Assembly (NCBI RefSeq): GCF_000496755.2
Contig: NZ_AYKS02000063.1
Span: forward strand, 44,127-108,126
Length of the DNA: 64,000 nucleotides
Source: Serratia sp. DD3
GTDB lineage: Bacteria > Pseudomonadota > Gammaproteobacteria > Enterobacterales > Enterobacteriaceae
Direction: 5' to 3'
A program made the translations under genes and the position numbers. Below the pieces are notes generated by a model. It was not told the origin of the DNA and ran no database searches. It worked only from the letters and a program-made list of their open reading frames with translations. Positions 45,630 through 56,907 of the stretch are shown here, in pieces; within the stretch, counting starts at the first letter, position 1, and each line of letters starts with the position of its first letter.

Positions 45630-46511
45630 TTATACCGGAGAATAAGTCCCCAATAGACTCACCAGCCATAGCACCGAGGCCCCTAATATCAATTGCAACC
45701 AACAGCCTGTTACCAAGCCACTTTGTGCTAGTTTGGGTCTTGCGCGCATGGCAGGGACGATTGCATAACGGTTTGCCAGTGCCACCAAGACCATTAATGC
45801 CACCAAGGCGATTTTTAATAACAGCAGGCCCTGATAGGCAGAATTCATCTCCCGCGGCCAATGGCCCAAGATAATCAGGCTATTGCTCACTCCGGTAATG
45901 ATGACCAAAATCACCGCGCCATGGCCCCAACGGGAAAATCGTATCAATGAGGTCACAACATCCTTATGCCACTGCGGTTGTGGAAGATAACGCAAACAGA
46001 TCAACAAGGGGACTAGGCTGCCAAACCAATAGCCTACGGCAAGCAAATGCACGGCATGGTTAATACGGTGCAACATGCCCAACGCACCGCTATGCATCAC
46101 GGCATGCCCAACAAACGCCAGATTGAGCAGCAGCAAGAGTGCGCATAGCATCAATGCCGGGCCACGCTTTGCAGCCTGTAGCAACAACACCAATAACGTC
46201 AAGAATGAAAACAGCAGCTGCCAGCACCAGGCTTTACCAAACGTAGTGCCTAATACTGCCCACCAAATAGTCGGGCGCCAAGTATCCCCCCAGCCGTCTC
46301 CCATCAAGCCTGCTTGCACTGCTAGCATCAATACTGCCGTAAAAGCGGAAACCCAGACAGCAATGCGCTGCAGTGGGTAGAAATGGCGGTTAACTAGGGG
46401 GGATGTGCGCTGTGGCGACAAAAACAGGGTGAACAGGCTGCAACCGAATATCAACATCACCGCTGAAAAGTGCAGAAAGCGACATAATACCAACAAAGTT
46501 GCCAGGGTCAT
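45630..46511 (-). CDS. copD: CopD/YebZ-type copper-resistance inner-membrane protein
   Basis: 293 residues (E. coli YebZ 290), eight membrane helices. CopD-family features are the N-terminal FLHFSAVMLIFGCSLF, the GHAVMHSGALGMLHRINHAVHLLAVGYWFGSLVPLL helix pair, whose histidines may bind copper, and WGHGAVILVIITGVSNSLI. Starts three bases after copC ends. Together with periplasmic CopC it is proposed to bring copper into the cytosol. The 70-base gap to yebY still allows an operon. Confidence 0.92.
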   Translation of the reverse strand: MTLATLLVLCRFLHFSAVMLIFGCSLFTLFLSPQRTSPLVNRHFYPLQRIAVWVSAFTAVLMLAVQAGLMGDGWGDTWRPTIWWAVLGTTFGKAWCWQLLFSFLTLLVLLLQAAKRGPALMLCALLLLLNLAFVGHAVMHSGALGMLHRINHAVHLLAVGYWFGSLVPLLICLRYLPQPQWHKDVVTSLIRFSRWGHGAVILVIITGVSNSLIILGHWPREMNSAYQGLLLLKIALVALMVLVALANRYAIVPAMRARPKLAQSGLVTGCWLQLILGASVLWLVSLLGTYSPV

Positions 46512-46514
46512 TGA

Positions 46515-46886
46515 TCAGTTTACTGTAAAGCTGTATTGGCCTTTGGTTTTATGACCATCAACAGAAACAATCTGCCAGTCAACGTGGTATTTTCCTGCCG
46601 TCAGCTCAGTTTCAAACGGTACCTGTATCTGCTGGTTGTTATCAGGGGCCAGCACCAACTTGCCCGTTTTGACTAGCTGATTATCGGGGCCGCTTACTTT
46701 GACCTTACTAAAATTAAGCTCAATACCTTCAGAAAAGTTCAGCGTCAGCACTTTCGGTGCCGGGCTTACGGTGCTGCCGGTCGCCGGGACCACCGTTTTC
46801 AAATGCGCATGAGCCAACAGAGGTTGAGAAAACAATCCGAGAGACAGCACAGCAATCGTGCCAAGCAGGCGAATTTTAGTGAACAT
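46515..46886 (-). CDS. copC: CopC/YobA-type periplasmic copper-binding protein
   Basis: 123 residues from the ATG at 46886 (AAGGG seven bases upstream; the longer frame to 46916 is not used). Signal peptide ends ...LLA, so the mature chain begins HAHLKTVVPATGS, placing a histidine at the very N-terminus as in CopC/YobA copper sites. The Ig-like fold continues (LNFSEGIELNFSKVKV, DWQIVSVDGHKTKGQYSFTV, whose His is a second ligand). First gene of copC-copD-yebY. Confidence 0.93.
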   Translation of the reverse strand: MFTKIRLLGTIAVLSLGLFSQPLLAHAHLKTVVPATGSTVSPAPKVLTLNFSEGIELNFSKVKVSGPDNQLVKTGKLVLAPDNNQQIQVPFETELTAGKYHVDWQIVSVDGHKTKGQYSFTVN

Positions 46887-46941
46887 TCCACACCCTTTTA
46901 TTATTAGTTGCAGCATATCGCATGCTGCAACATAAGTTCAT

Positions 46942-47454
46942 TTAGCTATTACTGGTCGGTGCAAAGGCAGCCATTTTCTGCAGGTCTTTATCGATAAAGA
47001 ACAATGAATTGCCACTGTTCCCCACCAAAGCCAACTTATCCAGTATGGATTTAAACAGTTTCTCTTCTTCATGCTGTTCCGCAACATACCATTGCAGGAA
47101 ATTGAAGGTGGAGTAGTCATGACTGGTTATTGCCGCGTGAGCTAACTCATTAATTTTGCCGGTGATCAGTTGCTCATGTTGATAGGTTTTCTGGAAAACA
47201 TCAGCCAGTGAATCGAATTCTACCGGTGGAGCGTCAATACTTCCCAGCAAGGGTAAAGCACCGGTGTCATTCACGTAATCGAACAGACGCTGCATATGTT
47301 GCATCTCTTCTTTTGCATGCTTTTTCAGGAAACCGGCAGACCCTTCATAGCCATTGTTGCTACACCAGGCACTCATTTGTAGGTAAAGGTTTGCTGAGTA
47401 AAACTCCAGGTTGAGTTGCTCATTTAACTTGCTGACCATATCTTGGGTTAACAT
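46942..47454 (-). CDS. ftnA: Non-haem ferritin
   Basis: 170 residues from the ATG at 47454 (AGGAA six bases upstream). Ferroxidase ligands of E. coli FtnA are present: E17 ([14 protein letters not shown]), the E50/H53 pair in [14 protein letters not shown], the E94 region ([16 protein letters not shown]) and the third-site [14 protein letters not shown]. Stores iron as mineral in a 24-mer cage. Upstream DNA contains a Fur-box-like sequence (47533-47547). It is divergent from holE. Confidence 0.95.
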   Translation of the reverse strand: MLTQDMVSKLNEQLNLEFYSANLYLQMSAWCSNNGYEGSAGFLKKHAKEEMQHMQRLFDYVNDTGALPLLGSIDAPPVEFDSLADVFQKTYQHEQLITGKINELAHAAITSHDYSTFNFLQWYVAEQHEEEKLFKSILDKLALVGNSGNSLFFIDKDLQKMAAFAPTSNS

Positions 47455-47532
47455 AATGATTCCTTTTGATATTATTTGGGTGATAAGGATGGCTATCATG
47501 TTGAATCGTAGATAACACAACATACCTGATTA

Positions 47533-47547
47533 TGAAAATGATTGCTA
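47533..47547. promoter_or_regulatory. Possible Fur-box-like site before ftnA
   Basis: TGAAAATGATTGCTA compared with the 7-1-7 Fur motif TGATAAT-N-ATTATCA matches about 10 of 14 positions. It lies 79 bases upstream of ftnA. A perfect palindrome CCAAGTGCACTTGG (47641-47654) lies 47 bases before holE. Confidence 0.3.
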
Positions 47548-47701
47548 TTTACAACGACTACCCTAGGTCAAATCTGTGAAGTCGCTGGTAACAATGCAAA
47601 CTCAGTTATGGCTGAGGGTAAAACTGCGCTTTGTGACTTGCCAAGTGCACTTGGGTAGATTACCTTCTGCCTGTTTTGATATTGCCAAATGAAGGAATAC
47701 C

Positions 47702-47932
47702 ATGAGTTACAATCTGGCTGAACTTTCCAAAGATGAGATGGATAAGGTCAACGTTGATCTGGCTGCATCCGGGGTCGCCTTCAAAGAGCGCTACAATATG
47801 CCGGTGATCCCAGAGATGATGGAGCGTGAGCAACCAGAACATCTGCGTGATTATTTCCGTCAACGTGTAGCGCACTATCGCGCCGAATCACATAAATTCT
47901 CTCGTCTGCCTTACGAACCCAAAGTGAAATAA
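47702..47932 (+). CDS. holE: DNA polymerase III theta subunit
   Basis: 76 residues, as in E. coli HolE. Identity is obvious: [39 protein letters not shown] and the end [10 protein letters not shown]. Theta binds and stabilises the epsilon proofreading subunit in the polymerase III core. Convergent with pip, separated by 32 bases. Confidence 0.97.
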   Translation: MSYNLAELSKDEMDKVNVDLAASGVAFKERYNMPVIPEMMEREQPEHLRDYFRQRVAHYRAESHKFSRLPYEPKVK

Positions 47933-47964
47933 CCGCGCTAACCATAATGGTGGCTTGCTGGCGG

Positions 47965-49041
<1,077 letters not shown>

Positions 49042-49128
49042 TTATTTTTTTAATGCTTGCTTCTGCTGGTGGTAAGGGGGTTAATGGCATAGCAACCCAC
49101 CCAATCATAAGGTATTAGAGAGGCCATC

Positions 49129-49257
49129 ATGAGTAAGGGATTGGATAGCAAGAAAAATGCGAAGAAAAAACCGGCGAAAACACCTGCCGAAAAACGTGCT
49201 GATAAACGTGCCAAAAAAGGGAGCCCATCGGGTGATCAATTCCTGATTCACCAGTAA
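49129..49257 (+). CDS. Small strongly basic protein (42 residues)
   Basis: ATG at 49129 with AGAGAGG six bases upstream. The product is 42 residues, very rich in Lys, Arg and Ala in the first 32 (KKNAKKKPAKTPAEKRADKRAKKG) and ends SGDQFLIHQ. Composition suggests an RNA- or DNA-binding peptide or ribosome-associated factor, but I do not recognise a characterised family. It is divergent from pip and convergent with ptrB. Confidence 0.65.
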   Translation: MSKGLDSKKNAKKKPAKTPAEKRADKRAKKGSPSGDQFLIHQ

Positions 49258-49366
49258 TCCCCCATCGAGTATTAACGCTTTATTAAGCTGAAAAGAAAAT
49301 GTAGCCGTCGCCATTAAACAGCAGCCATTATTACTGCGACATCAATGGCAACGGCTATCAGTATAT

Positions 49367-51400
49367 CTATTCTGCTAACGAAATAATAAAGGCGTACTCC
49401 AACGCAATATCCTCGTAGGCTTTAAAGCGCCCAGACTTGCCGCCATGGCCAGCATCCATATCGGTGTACAGTAACAGTTGATGATCGTCGGTTTTTAATT
49501 CACGCAGTTTCGCCACCCATTTCGCCGGTTCCCAATACTGCACTTGGGAATCATGCAACCCGGTGGTGATCAACATAGCGGGATAATCCTGGGCTTTAAC
49601 CTGGTCATAAGGGCTATATTGCAACATTGTGTCGTAATAGGCCTTGTCGTTGGGGTTACCCCATTCATCGTATTCGCCAGTGGTTAATGGGATGGTGTCA
49701 TCCAGCATGGTGGTCACCACATCCACAAACGGCACTTGGGCAACGACCCCGTTAAACAGTTGCGGTTCTTGGTTGACCACCGCCCCCATCAACAATCCCC
49801 CTGCACTGCCCCCCATGGCAAACACTTGCTTAGCATCGCCATATCCCCGTTCTACCAGGTTTTTGGTGACATCAATAAAATCGTTGAAGGTGTTTTTCTT
49901 GTTAAACAGTTTGCCATCTTCATACCAGCACTGGCCTAACTCCGCACCACCACGGATATGTGCCAACGCAAAGACAAAACCACGATCCAGCAAGCTTAAA
50001 CGGCTGGCACTGAATGTCGGGTCGATACTGTAACCGTAAGAGCCGTAGCCATACACCAGCAACGGGTTTGCCCCATGGGTAAAACGATCAACACGGTAAA
50101 CCAATGATACCGGTACGGCTACCCCATCACGCACCGTCACCCACAGTCGTTCACTGCGGTAATCTTGCGCGGTGAAATTTTTCACTTCCTGCTGTTTTAA
50201 CTGCTGCCGCTGACCACTATCCAAGTCCAACTGATAAATGGTGGTGGGTGTGGTCATAGAGGAATAACCATAACGTAGCAGCGCTGTTTCAGGATCGGGG
50301 TTGTACTCTAACCAAGTCATGTAAGCGGGATCGTCAAAGGTGATGGGTTTATCTTCACCACTGTGCCAATGGATTTGCCGCAACTGCGTTAACCCCGCCG
50401 TACGCTCCTCCACCACCAGCCAGTCGCGGAATAGACTGAACCCTTCAAGCATTACTTCAGCACGCGGGGCAATCAGCGTCTGCCAGGTATCCTCTGCAGG
50501 AACATCGCTCTGATAAAGGCCAAAATTTTTGCCCTGTTTATTGGAGCGAATGTAAAAATGGTGGTGGTAATGATCAACGGCATATTCATGATCTTTACGG
50601 CGAGCGACAAACAGCTGCGGTGGCGCGTCGGCGCAATCGGCATCCAGCAACAAAACTTCTGAGGTGGTGGTGCTGTTGATGTAGATCAGGATAAAGCGTT
50701 CAGAGGTGGTTTTCCCTAGGCTGACATCGAAGGTATCGTCCAACTCTTCATAGACCAGAACATCTTGCTGCGGATCCGTGCCGATAACATGGCGGTAGAC
50801 CTGGTAAGAGCGCAGTGTTTGCCCATGGTTACGCACATAAAACACGCTGGTTGAATCATTGGCCCACTCAAAATTGCCTGCGGTATTCGCTAACACCTCT
50901 TCTGCCCAGCTAGCGTTACTCAGCAGTTTAAAGCGGATGTCGTATTGCCGCCGTGATAAAAAATCCTCCGCCACCGCCAGGCGTTGATTGTCCGGGCTGA
51001 CTTCCAAGCCACCCAGGGTATAAAACTCGTGGCCTACCGCCCGCTGGTTGCCATCTAACAATGTCTCCCAGTGCTCGCTAGTGGCCTCTGGCTGACGCAG
51101 ATAAACCGCATATTCATTGCCAGGCTCATAGCGGGTCTGGTAGCGGAAACCGCGTTTTACGTAGGGTACGGAGTGTTCCTGCTGCGGAATTCGCGCCACC
51201 ATTTCTTGGTACAGCGTTTCACGCAGGGCTTGCTGCGGTTTTAACTGTGCGGCGGTATAGGCGTTTTCAGCCTGCAAATATTCCAGAACCTCAGCATCCT
51301 CCCGTTGGTCGTCACGTAACCAGTAATAATTATCCACGCGGGTGTCGCCATGGACCGTAATGGGGTAAGGCCGTTTTTGTGCTTTTGGTGGTGTTATCAT
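49367..51400 (-). CDS. ptrB: Oligopeptidase B
   Basis: 677 residues (E. coli 686), S9A prolyl-oligopeptidase family, with an N-terminal propeller and C-terminal hydrolase domain. The catalytic serine lies in [12 protein letters not shown], Asp in [13 protein letters not shown] and His in [11 protein letters not shown]-terminus [22 protein letters not shown] is typical. Cleaves after Lys/Arg in short peptides in the cytosol. The conserved [11 protein letters not shown] motif is present near residue 460. Confidence 0.96.
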   Translation of the reverse strand: MITPPKAQKRPYPITVHGDTRVDNYYWLRDDQREDAEVLEYLQAENAYTAAQLKPQQALRETLYQEMVARIPQQEHSVPYVKRGFRYQTRYEPGNEYAVYLRQPEATSEHWETLLDGNQRAVGHEFYTLGGLEVSPDNQRLAVAEDFLSRRQYDIRFKLLSNASWAEEVLANTAGNFEWANDSTSVFYVRNHGQTLRSYQVYRHVIGTDPQQDVLVYEELDDTFDVSLGKTTSERFILIYINSTTTSEVLLLDADCADAPPQLFVARRKDHEYAVDHYHHHFYIRSNKQGKNFGLYQSDVPAEDTWQTLIAPRAEVMLEGFSLFRDWLVVEERTAGLTQLRQIHWHSGEDKPITFDDPAYMTWLEYNPDPETALLRYGYSSMTTPTTIYQLDLDSGQRQQLKQQEVKNFTAQDYRSERLWVTVRDGVAVPVSLVYRVDRFTHGANPLLVYGYGSYGYSIDPTFSASRLSLLDRGFVFALAHIRGGAELGQCWYEDGKLFNKKNTFNDFIDVTKNLVERGYGDAKQVFAMGGSAGGLLMGAVVNQEPQLFNGVVAQVPFVDVVTTMLDDTIPLTTGEYDEWGNPNDKAYYDTMLQYSPYDQVKAQDYPAMLITTGLHDSQVQYWEPAKWVAKLRELKTDDHQLLLYTDMDAGHGGKSGRFKAYEDIALEYAFIISLAE

Positions 51401-51424
51401 GGTTTAATCATCCCGCATACTCTT

Positions 51425-51545
51425 CGCCAATCAAGCTACAGCGTTGTTGGCTGCTCTCATTCACCCTAGTCACATAGTTATCTATGCTCCTAGGGATTCA
51501 TTCGATTGCCGCCTACCTGTAACTTGATTGTACTTGTATATAGCG
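51425..51545. repeat. ERIC element upstream of ptrB / downstream of dbpA
   Basis: Contains GTTGTTGGCTGC, TCACCCTAGTCACATAGTTA, TCTATGCTCCTAGGGATTCA and TTGCCGCCTACCTGTAACTT, matching the ERIC consensus closely in the centre. It lies between dbpA and ptrB, both minus strand. Confidence 0.88.
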
Positions 51546-51586
51546 CTTATCATGCCAACCCGGCGCCTATTTCAACAACCGCACTT

Positions 51587-52969
51587 TTATTTCAACAACC
51601 GCACTTTGCAGCTTTTACCTTTGATTTTCCCCTGCTGCAGTTGTTGTAACGCTTTGCGGGCACTGGCCTTGCGGATGGCCACATAAGCGTGTACCGGGAA
51701 CAGGTCAATCTTGCCCACTTCTGCGGCAGTTAAACCAGCATCCCCAGTTAACGCGCCAAGAATATCACCCGGGCGGATTTTGGCTTTGCGCCCACCATCA
51801 ATGCACAAGGTGACCATTTCCGCTTCAAGGGCAGCGTCAGCAGCACCCTTTAACTCAGACACCTGGCCCCAGGTGACCGCCATGGACAAAAACTCCTCCA
51901 GGGCATGCACTCGCACCATTTCCTGCGGGGTACACAGGCTAATCGCCTGGCCACTTAAGCCTGCCCGGCCGGTACGGCCAATACGGTGAACATGCACCTC
52001 GGGGTCAAATGACAGTTCGTAGTTAACCACCAGTTCCAGTTCTTTGATATCCAGACCACGGGCAGCCACATCCGTCGCTACCAATACCCGGCAACTGCGG
52101 TTGGCAAAACGCACCAACATTTGGTCTCTGTCGCGCTGCTCCAAGTCACCATGCAGTGCCAATGCATTGATATTATAGGCATCAAGCGCCTCATAGACGC
52201 TCTGGCAATCCCGTTTGGTATTGCAGAACACCACGCAAGAGGCGGGTTGATAGTGTCGGATTACCGCAACCAAGTGTGCCAGCCGTTGGTCACGGGTGGT
52301 TTCGTAAAAACGTTGCTCAATGCTGGTGAGTTCCTCGCTCTCGTCCACCACTACGTCGAATGGCGTGCGCTGCACCCGGGCACTGATTCGCTCAATACCC
52401 AACGGGTAAGTGGCAGAAAACAGCAGTGTTTGCCGTGACGCCGGGGTATAGCTGATCACTTGATCAATTTCGTCGGCAAACCCCATATCCAGCATGCGGT
52501 CCGCTTCATCCAACACCAGTACCTGCATGGCATCCAGTATCAGGGTTTTCTTGCGCAAATGCTCCTGCACCCGCCCCGGTGTACCCACCACAATATGCGG
52601 CGCGTGAACCAACGAATCCAACTGAGGCCCCAGCGGTTGTCCGCCGCACAAGGTCAATATTTTGATGTTCTGTGCAAAACGGGCCAGGCGGCGCAACTCT
52701 TTACTGACCTGGTCGGCCAACTCACGCGTCGGGCATAAGATCAGCGCCTGCGTCGCCACCAGCGGAATATTGATTTTATCCAGCACCCCAATACCAAATG
52801 CAGCCGTTTTACCGCTGCCCGTTTTGGCTTGGGCGCGCACATCCTGCCCTTGCAGGATGGCGGGCAAGGCTGCGGCCTGTACCGGCGTCATTTCGGCATA
52901 CCCCAGTTCATTTAGGTTGGCTAACTGTTCGGCGGGTAATGGCAAGGAAGAAAAGGAAGCTGTGCTCAC
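51587..52969 (-). CDS. dbpA: ATP-dependent RNA helicase DbpA
   Basis: 460 residues from a GTG at 52969 giving (M)STASFSSLPLPAEQ, which fits E. coli DbpA (457). The frame stays open to 53161, but that part overlaps the purT promoter. DEAD-box motifs: AKTGSGKT, PTRELA, GG, TPGR, DEAD, SAT, RGLD, HRIGRTGR. The C-terminal domain (about 385-460: EMVTLCIDGGRKAKIRPGDILGALTGDAGL, KGKSCKVRLLK) binds hairpin 92 of 23S rRNA. Works in 50S subunit assembly. Confidence 0.95.
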   Translation of the reverse strand: MSTASFSSLPLPAEQLANLNELGYAEMTPVQAAALPAILQGQDVRAQAKTGSGKTAAFGIGVLDKINIPLVATQALILCPTRELADQVSKELRRLARFAQNIKILTLCGGQPLGPQLDSLVHAPHIVVGTPGRVQEHLRKKTLILDAMQVLVLDEADRMLDMGFADEIDQVISYTPASRQTLLFSATYPLGIERISARVQRTPFDVVVDESEELTSIEQRFYETTRDQRLAHLVAVIRHYQPASCVVFCNTKRDCQSVYEALDAYNINALALHGDLEQRDRDQMLVRFANRSCRVLVATDVAARGLDIKELELVVNYELSFDPEVHVHRIGRTGRAGLSGQAISLCTPQEMVRVHALEEFLSMAVTWGQVSELKGAADAALEAEMVTLCIDGGRKAKIRPGDILGALTGDAGLTAAEVGKIDLFPVHAYVAIRKASARKALQQLQQGKIKGKSCKVRLLK

Positions 52970-53125
52970 GGCAATAACTCTTATAGTCAGTGAAAAAGTG
53001 GCGCTGTGATGGTCAGCAGCGGTTCGAGTATTAATGATAACAGATTTAAGGTCATTTCCAGATTGATACCCTGGGTTATCTCTCCGTGACGGTGCAAAAT
53101 CGCCAGTTATGTGCTCAGACCAGGT

Positions 53126-53141
53126 TTGCAATCGTTTTCGT
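53126..53141. promoter_or_regulatory. PurR-operator-like sequence before purT
   Basis: TTGCAATCGTTTTCGT, or ACGAAAACGATTGCAA on the other strand, matches 12 of 16 positions of the PurR consensus ACGCAAACGTTTGCGT. It is centred 66 bases before purT and just before a TATACT (-10-like) sequence at 53143. Confidence 0.55.
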
Positions 53142-53198
53142 ATATACTGACGGCGCTCCAACTCTCATTAATCCCAACAGAAAACCAGGTACCAAACT

Positions 53199-54377
53199 AT
53201 GTTAACAATTGGAACTGCCCTGTGCCCTGCGGCCACCCGTGTGATGTTGCTCGGTTCTGGCGAGTTAGGCAAAGAGGTGGCCATTGAATGCCAACGTTTA
53301 GGATTGGAAGTGATCGCGGTTGATCGTTACCCCAACGCACCCGCAATGCATGTGGCACACCGCAGTCATGTTATTAATATGCTGGATGGAGAAGCATTGA
53401 AAGCGGTGATCGAGCAAGAGCGTCCCGATTATATCGTGCCTGAAATTGAAGCTATCGCCACCAATATGCTGGTTGAACTGGAACAGCTTGGCCATCGTGT
53501 GGTGCCCTGTGCCGAGGCCACTCGCCTCACCATGAATCGTGAAGGTATCCGTCGCCTGGCGGCCGAAACCCTTAACCTGCCAACCTCCAGCTACCGTTTT
53601 GCCAGTAATGAAGAGGAATTCCAGCAGGCGGTCTCGGAAATAGGTTACCCCTGCATCGTCAAACCCGTGATGAGCTCATCCGGCAAAGGGCAAACGCTGA
53701 TTCGTGATCAACAACAATTGAGTGCAGCCTGGGAGTATGCGCAACAAGGCGGCCGCGCTGGTGGTGGGCGGGTGATTGTTGAAGGGCTGGTCACTTTTGA
53801 TTTCGAAATCACCTTGTTGACCATTAATGCCATTGATGGCATCTACTTCTGCGCCCCCATTGGCCACCGTCAGGAAGAGGGAGACTACCGGGAATCTTGG
53901 CAACCTCAGCAAATGTCTCCACTGGCCTTGAGTCGTGCCCAAGCCATCGCCGAGAATATCGTGCGGGCATTAGGTGGCTTTGGTCTGTTTGGCGTTGAGC
54001 TGTTTGTTTGTGGTGATGAGGTGATTTTTAGTGAGGTTTCCCCTCGCCCACATGATACCGGCATGGTCACGCTTATTTCGCAGGATCTTTCAGAGTTTGC
54101 ACTGCACGTCCGTGCTTTCCTTGGCTTGCCGATTAACACCATCCGGCAGTTCGGGCCTTCGGCTTCGGCCGTAATTCTACCGGAGCTTAACAGCAATAAT
54201 GTCCGTTTCACGGGTTTGAATCGCGCACTCAGCGGTTACAACCAGGTGCGATTATTCGGTAAGCCGGAAATCAACGGCACACGTCGCCTGGGGGTGGCAC
54301 TGGCCACCGCACCTGAGATTGAACAAGCAATAGCCCTAGCGAAACAGGCAGCGGCGGAAATCAAAGTATTGCCATAA
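53199..54377 (+). CDS. purT: Formate-dependent GAR transformylase
   Basis: 392 residues, as in E. coli PurT. ATP-grasp enzyme forming formyl-GAR from GAR, formate and ATP in purine synthesis. Visible: [44 protein letters not shown] (ATP lid), [17 protein letters not shown] and [14 protein letters not shown]. Upstream lies a PurR-like site. Divergent from dbpA. Confidence 0.97.
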   Translation: MLTIGTALCPAATRVMLLGSGELGKEVAIECQRLGLEVIAVDRYPNAPAMHVAHRSHVINMLDGEALKAVIEQERPDYIVPEIEAIATNMLVELEQLGHRVVPCAEATRLTMNREGIRRLAAETLNLPTSSYRFASNEEEFQQAVSEIGYPCIVKPVMSSSGKGQTLIRDQQQLSAAWEYAQQGGRAGGGRVIVEGLVTFDFEITLLTINAIDGIYFCAPIGHRQEEGDYRESWQPQQMSPLALSRAQAIAENIVRALGGFGLFGVELFVCGDEVIFSEVSPRPHDTGMVTLISQDLSEFALHVRAFLGLPINTIRQFGPSASAVILPELNSNNVRFTGLNRALSGYNQVRLFGKPEINGTRRLGVALATAPEIEQAIALAKQAAAEIKVLP

Positions 54378-54469
54378 GTGGTGATCACTATCCCCTGCGC
54401 TTTGGTTTGAATAATGCGGGGATATTTGGGGGCGGGATGTCGCCCCCAATACCATTAAATCACGACCAT

Positions 54470-54712
54470 TTAATCGTCGTCATGCTCCTCGCCAGTATCA
54501 TCATCTTCTTCAAGATAGTCACTGACTGTTGGCTGATCCGGTTCATCATCAAACAGATGGGTAACCCGGTCATCTTTATGGGCTTCGCGGATTTCTTGCG
54601 CCACGATGGCAATGGCTTCGCCACTGCTCATACCTTGCTCCATCAGGTCATGGATTCGTTCAGCCGCTTCTTGCTGCTGTTGGTGACTTAAAGATGGCAT
54701 TCCTGCGAACAT
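54470..54712 (-). CDS. yoaH: YoaH family small acidic protein
   Basis: 80 residues from the ATG at 54712 (GGGGAG six bases upstream). The first 50 match E. coli YoaH (59 residues): [43 protein letters not shown]. The C-terminal tail is longer and very acidic ([13 protein letters not shown]). Divergent from pabB as in E. coli. Function unknown. Confidence 0.92.
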   Translation of the reverse strand: MFAGMPSLSHQQQQEAAERIHDLMEQGMSSGEAIAIVAQEIREAHKDDRVTHLFDDEPDQPTVSDYLEEDDDTGEEHDDD

Positions 54713-54851
54713 CTGCTGCTCCCCAGTAAAATATAGGTATGGATTATATACCCAAGTTGAGACAAGATGCAGTCCAACAGCCATTTGCCTGAATTTAGTT
54801 CTCAACCTTAACCCATAACACCGTTTCCACTAGCCAGATAAAGTGAATACC

Positions 54852-56225
54852 ATGAGTGTCAGCACCCCTAATCTTAAATCGTTGCCCTATCACCGCGAAG
54901 CGTTGCTAACGCTGTTTGCACCATTAGCACAACAGCCATGGGCAATGTTGCTTCACTCCGGGTTTGCCGAACACTCACATAACCGTTTTGATATTTTGGT
55001 GGCCGACCCGCGGGTGACATTAACCACGCAGGGTGCCGTGACCCAGATCCAGCAGCCAAACGGCACTATTTGCTCACCAGAAGACCCGTTTAAACTACTG
55101 CAACAGCAGCTCGATGCTCTGGGCATAACTGTCGCGGCGAATAGCGAGCTACCGTTTCAAGGTGGAGCCTTAGGGCTATTCGGTTACGATTTGGGGCGAC
55201 GCATCGAAACACTGCCACAAAGGGCACAGGCGGATATCACCTTGCCAGATATGGCGGTAGGTATTTATGACTGGGCCTTAATCGCCGATCATCATCAGCA
55301 AAAATTGACGCTGCTCAGCTATGGTGATGTGGAACAGCGTTGGCAGTGGCTCAGTCAGCAGCCCGGTTACGCTGCCGAGCCGTTCTCCTTGACCGGGCGT
55401 TGGCAAGCCAATATGACGCGTCAGCAATATGGTGAAAAGTTTCGCCGCATCCAGGCTTATCTGCTGAGTGGTGATTGTTATCAGATCAATCTGACGCAAC
55501 GCTTTTCCGCCCCTTATCAAGGGGATGAGTGGCAAGCTTTCTGCCAGTTAAGTGCTAGCAACCGCGCGCCCTTCTCGGCTTTTCTGCGTTTGCCGCAAAA
55601 TGCAGTACTCAGCGTGTCACCGGAACGCTTTCTGTGGTTGGCCAACCAGCAAATCCAGACCCGCCCGATCAAAGGCACCCTGCCACGCCTGGCAGATGCC
55701 GCACAGGACGCAGAGCAGAAACAAAAGTTGGCTAACTCCGCCAAAGACCGGGCAGAAAACCTGATGATCGTTGATCTGCTGCGTAATGATATCGGCCGGG
55801 TAGCACAGCCCGGTACGGTACGGGTTCCTGAACTGTTCGTGGTAGAACCCTTCCCAGCGGTGCACCATCTGGTCAGTACCATCACCGCCACCTTACCGGA
55901 GAGCACTTCCGCCAGCGAGTTACTGCGCGCCTGCTTCCCGGGGGGGTCTATCACCGGTGCGCCAAAAGTGCGCGCCATGGAGATCATTGAAGAGCTGGAG
56001 CCACAGCGACGCAATGCCTATTGCGGCAGTATTGGCTATATTAGTTTCTGTGGCACCATGGACAGTAATATTACCATTCGCACACTGTTCACTGAACATG
56101 GCCGCCTATTCTGCTCTGCGGGTGGCGGTATTGTTGCTGATAGCCAAGAACAGGCGGAATATCAGGAAACCTTTGATAAAGTAGGCCGTATCTTGCCACT
56201 GCTGGGGGAGTTTACCGTTTCATGA
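54852..56225 (+). CDS. pabB: Aminodeoxychorismate synthase component I
   Basis: 457 residues from the ATG at 54852 (a GTG three codons earlier is less likely). Chorismate-binding enzyme making 4-amino-4-deoxychorismate for folate, with PabA supplying ammonia. The C-terminal core has [24 protein letters not shown] (the PIKGT lysine typical of PabB), [35 protein letters not shown] and [15 protein letters not shown]. Its TGA overlaps the nudL ATG (ATGA). Confidence 0.95.
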   Translation: MSVSTPNLKSLPYHREALLTLFAPLAQQPWAMLLHSGFAEHSHNRFDILVADPRVTLTTQGAVTQIQQPNGTICSPEDPFKLLQQQLDALGITVAANSELPFQGGALGLFGYDLGRRIETLPQRAQADITLPDMAVGIYDWALIADHHQQKLTLLSYGDVEQRWQWLSQQPGYAAEPFSLTGRWQANMTRQQYGEKFRRIQAYLLSGDCYQINLTQRFSAPYQGDEWQAFCQLSASNRAPFSAFLRLPQNAVLSVSPERFLWLANQQIQTRPIKGTLPRLADAAQDAEQKQKLANSAKDRAENLMIVDLLRNDIGRVAQPGTVRVPELFVVEPFPAVHHLVSTITATLPESTSASELLRACFPGGSITGAPKVRAMEIIEELEPQRRNAYCGSIGYISFCGTMDSNITIRTLFTEHGRLFCSAGGGIVADSQEQAEYQETFDKVGRILPLLGEFTVS

Positions 56226-56806
56226 GCTATCAGGATAATCCGCTGCCACTGGCTGATTTTATTCGCCGCTTTCAGTTACAACTGCCGGAGGAACAGGCGT
56301 CATCACGGTATCAACAGGTACGCCCCGCCGCCGTACTGATCCCGATTATTCGCCGGCCAGAACCCACGTTGTTGCTCACTCGTCGGGCTGATACTTTGCG
56401 TAAACATGCAGGCCAGGTCGCCTTCCCTGGGGGCAAAACCGATATTGACGACCACTCGCCGATTATCACCGCATTACGTGAAGCGGAAGAAGAAGTGGCT
56501 ATTCCCCCGCACAAAGTACAAATACTCGGTCAGTTGGCACCGCTTGATAGTAGTACCGGTTTTCAAGTCACCCCGGTTATCGGCCTGCTACCGCCGGATA
56601 TCCAATTTCACGCCAATCAAGATGAAGTCGCCACGGTGTTTGAAATACCACTCCAACAGGCGCTGATGCTTTCTCGTTATTATCCATTGGATATTCAGCG
56701 CGGAGGACACCCGCATCGGGTTTATCTCTCTTGGTATCACAGCCAATTTATCTGGGGGCTTACCGCCGCCATTATTCGCCGTCTAGCCCAACAGGTCCGC
56801 ATGTAA
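56222..56806 (+). CDS. nudL: Coenzyme A pyrophosphatase NudL
   Basis: 194 residues, NUDIX family (E. coli NudL 192). The CoA-specific motif [22 protein letters not shown] precedes the NUDIX box ([25 protein letters not shown]). Cleaves CoA to phosphopantetheine and 3',5'-ADP. Starts inside the pabB stop (4-base overlap), so translation is coupled. Confidence 0.93.
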   Translation: MSYQDNPLPLADFIRRFQLQLPEEQASSRYQQVRPAAVLIPIIRRPEPTLLLTRRADTLRKHAGQVAFPGGKTDIDDHSPIITALREAEEEVAIPPHKVQILGQLAPLDSSTGFQVTPVIGLLPPDIQFHANQDEVATVFEIPLQQALMLSRYYPLDIQRGGHPHRVYLSWYHSQFIWGLTAAIIRRLAQQVRM

Positions 56807-56812
56807 AAGCAC

Positions 56813-56851
56813 TGCGATCAACTTATGCGATCAACTTATGCGATCAACTTA
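56813..56851. repeat. Three perfect 13-bp tandem repeats before sdaA
   Basis: TGCGATCAACTTA repeated three times without gaps, each with a GATC (Dam) site; a further CCGATCG follows. The array starts 7 bases after nudL and ends 56 bases before sdaA. Confidence 0.95.
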
Positions 56852-56907
56852 GCCGATCGTTTTTGACCAAAATAACCATAACAACAGGCCGCTATAGGAG
56901 TTTTAAC

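Noticed and set aside
52970..53161. 64-codon N-terminal extension of dbpA
   Set aside because: It overlaps the purT upstream region with a PurR-like site, and the GTG at 52969 gives the family's normal length and N-terminus.
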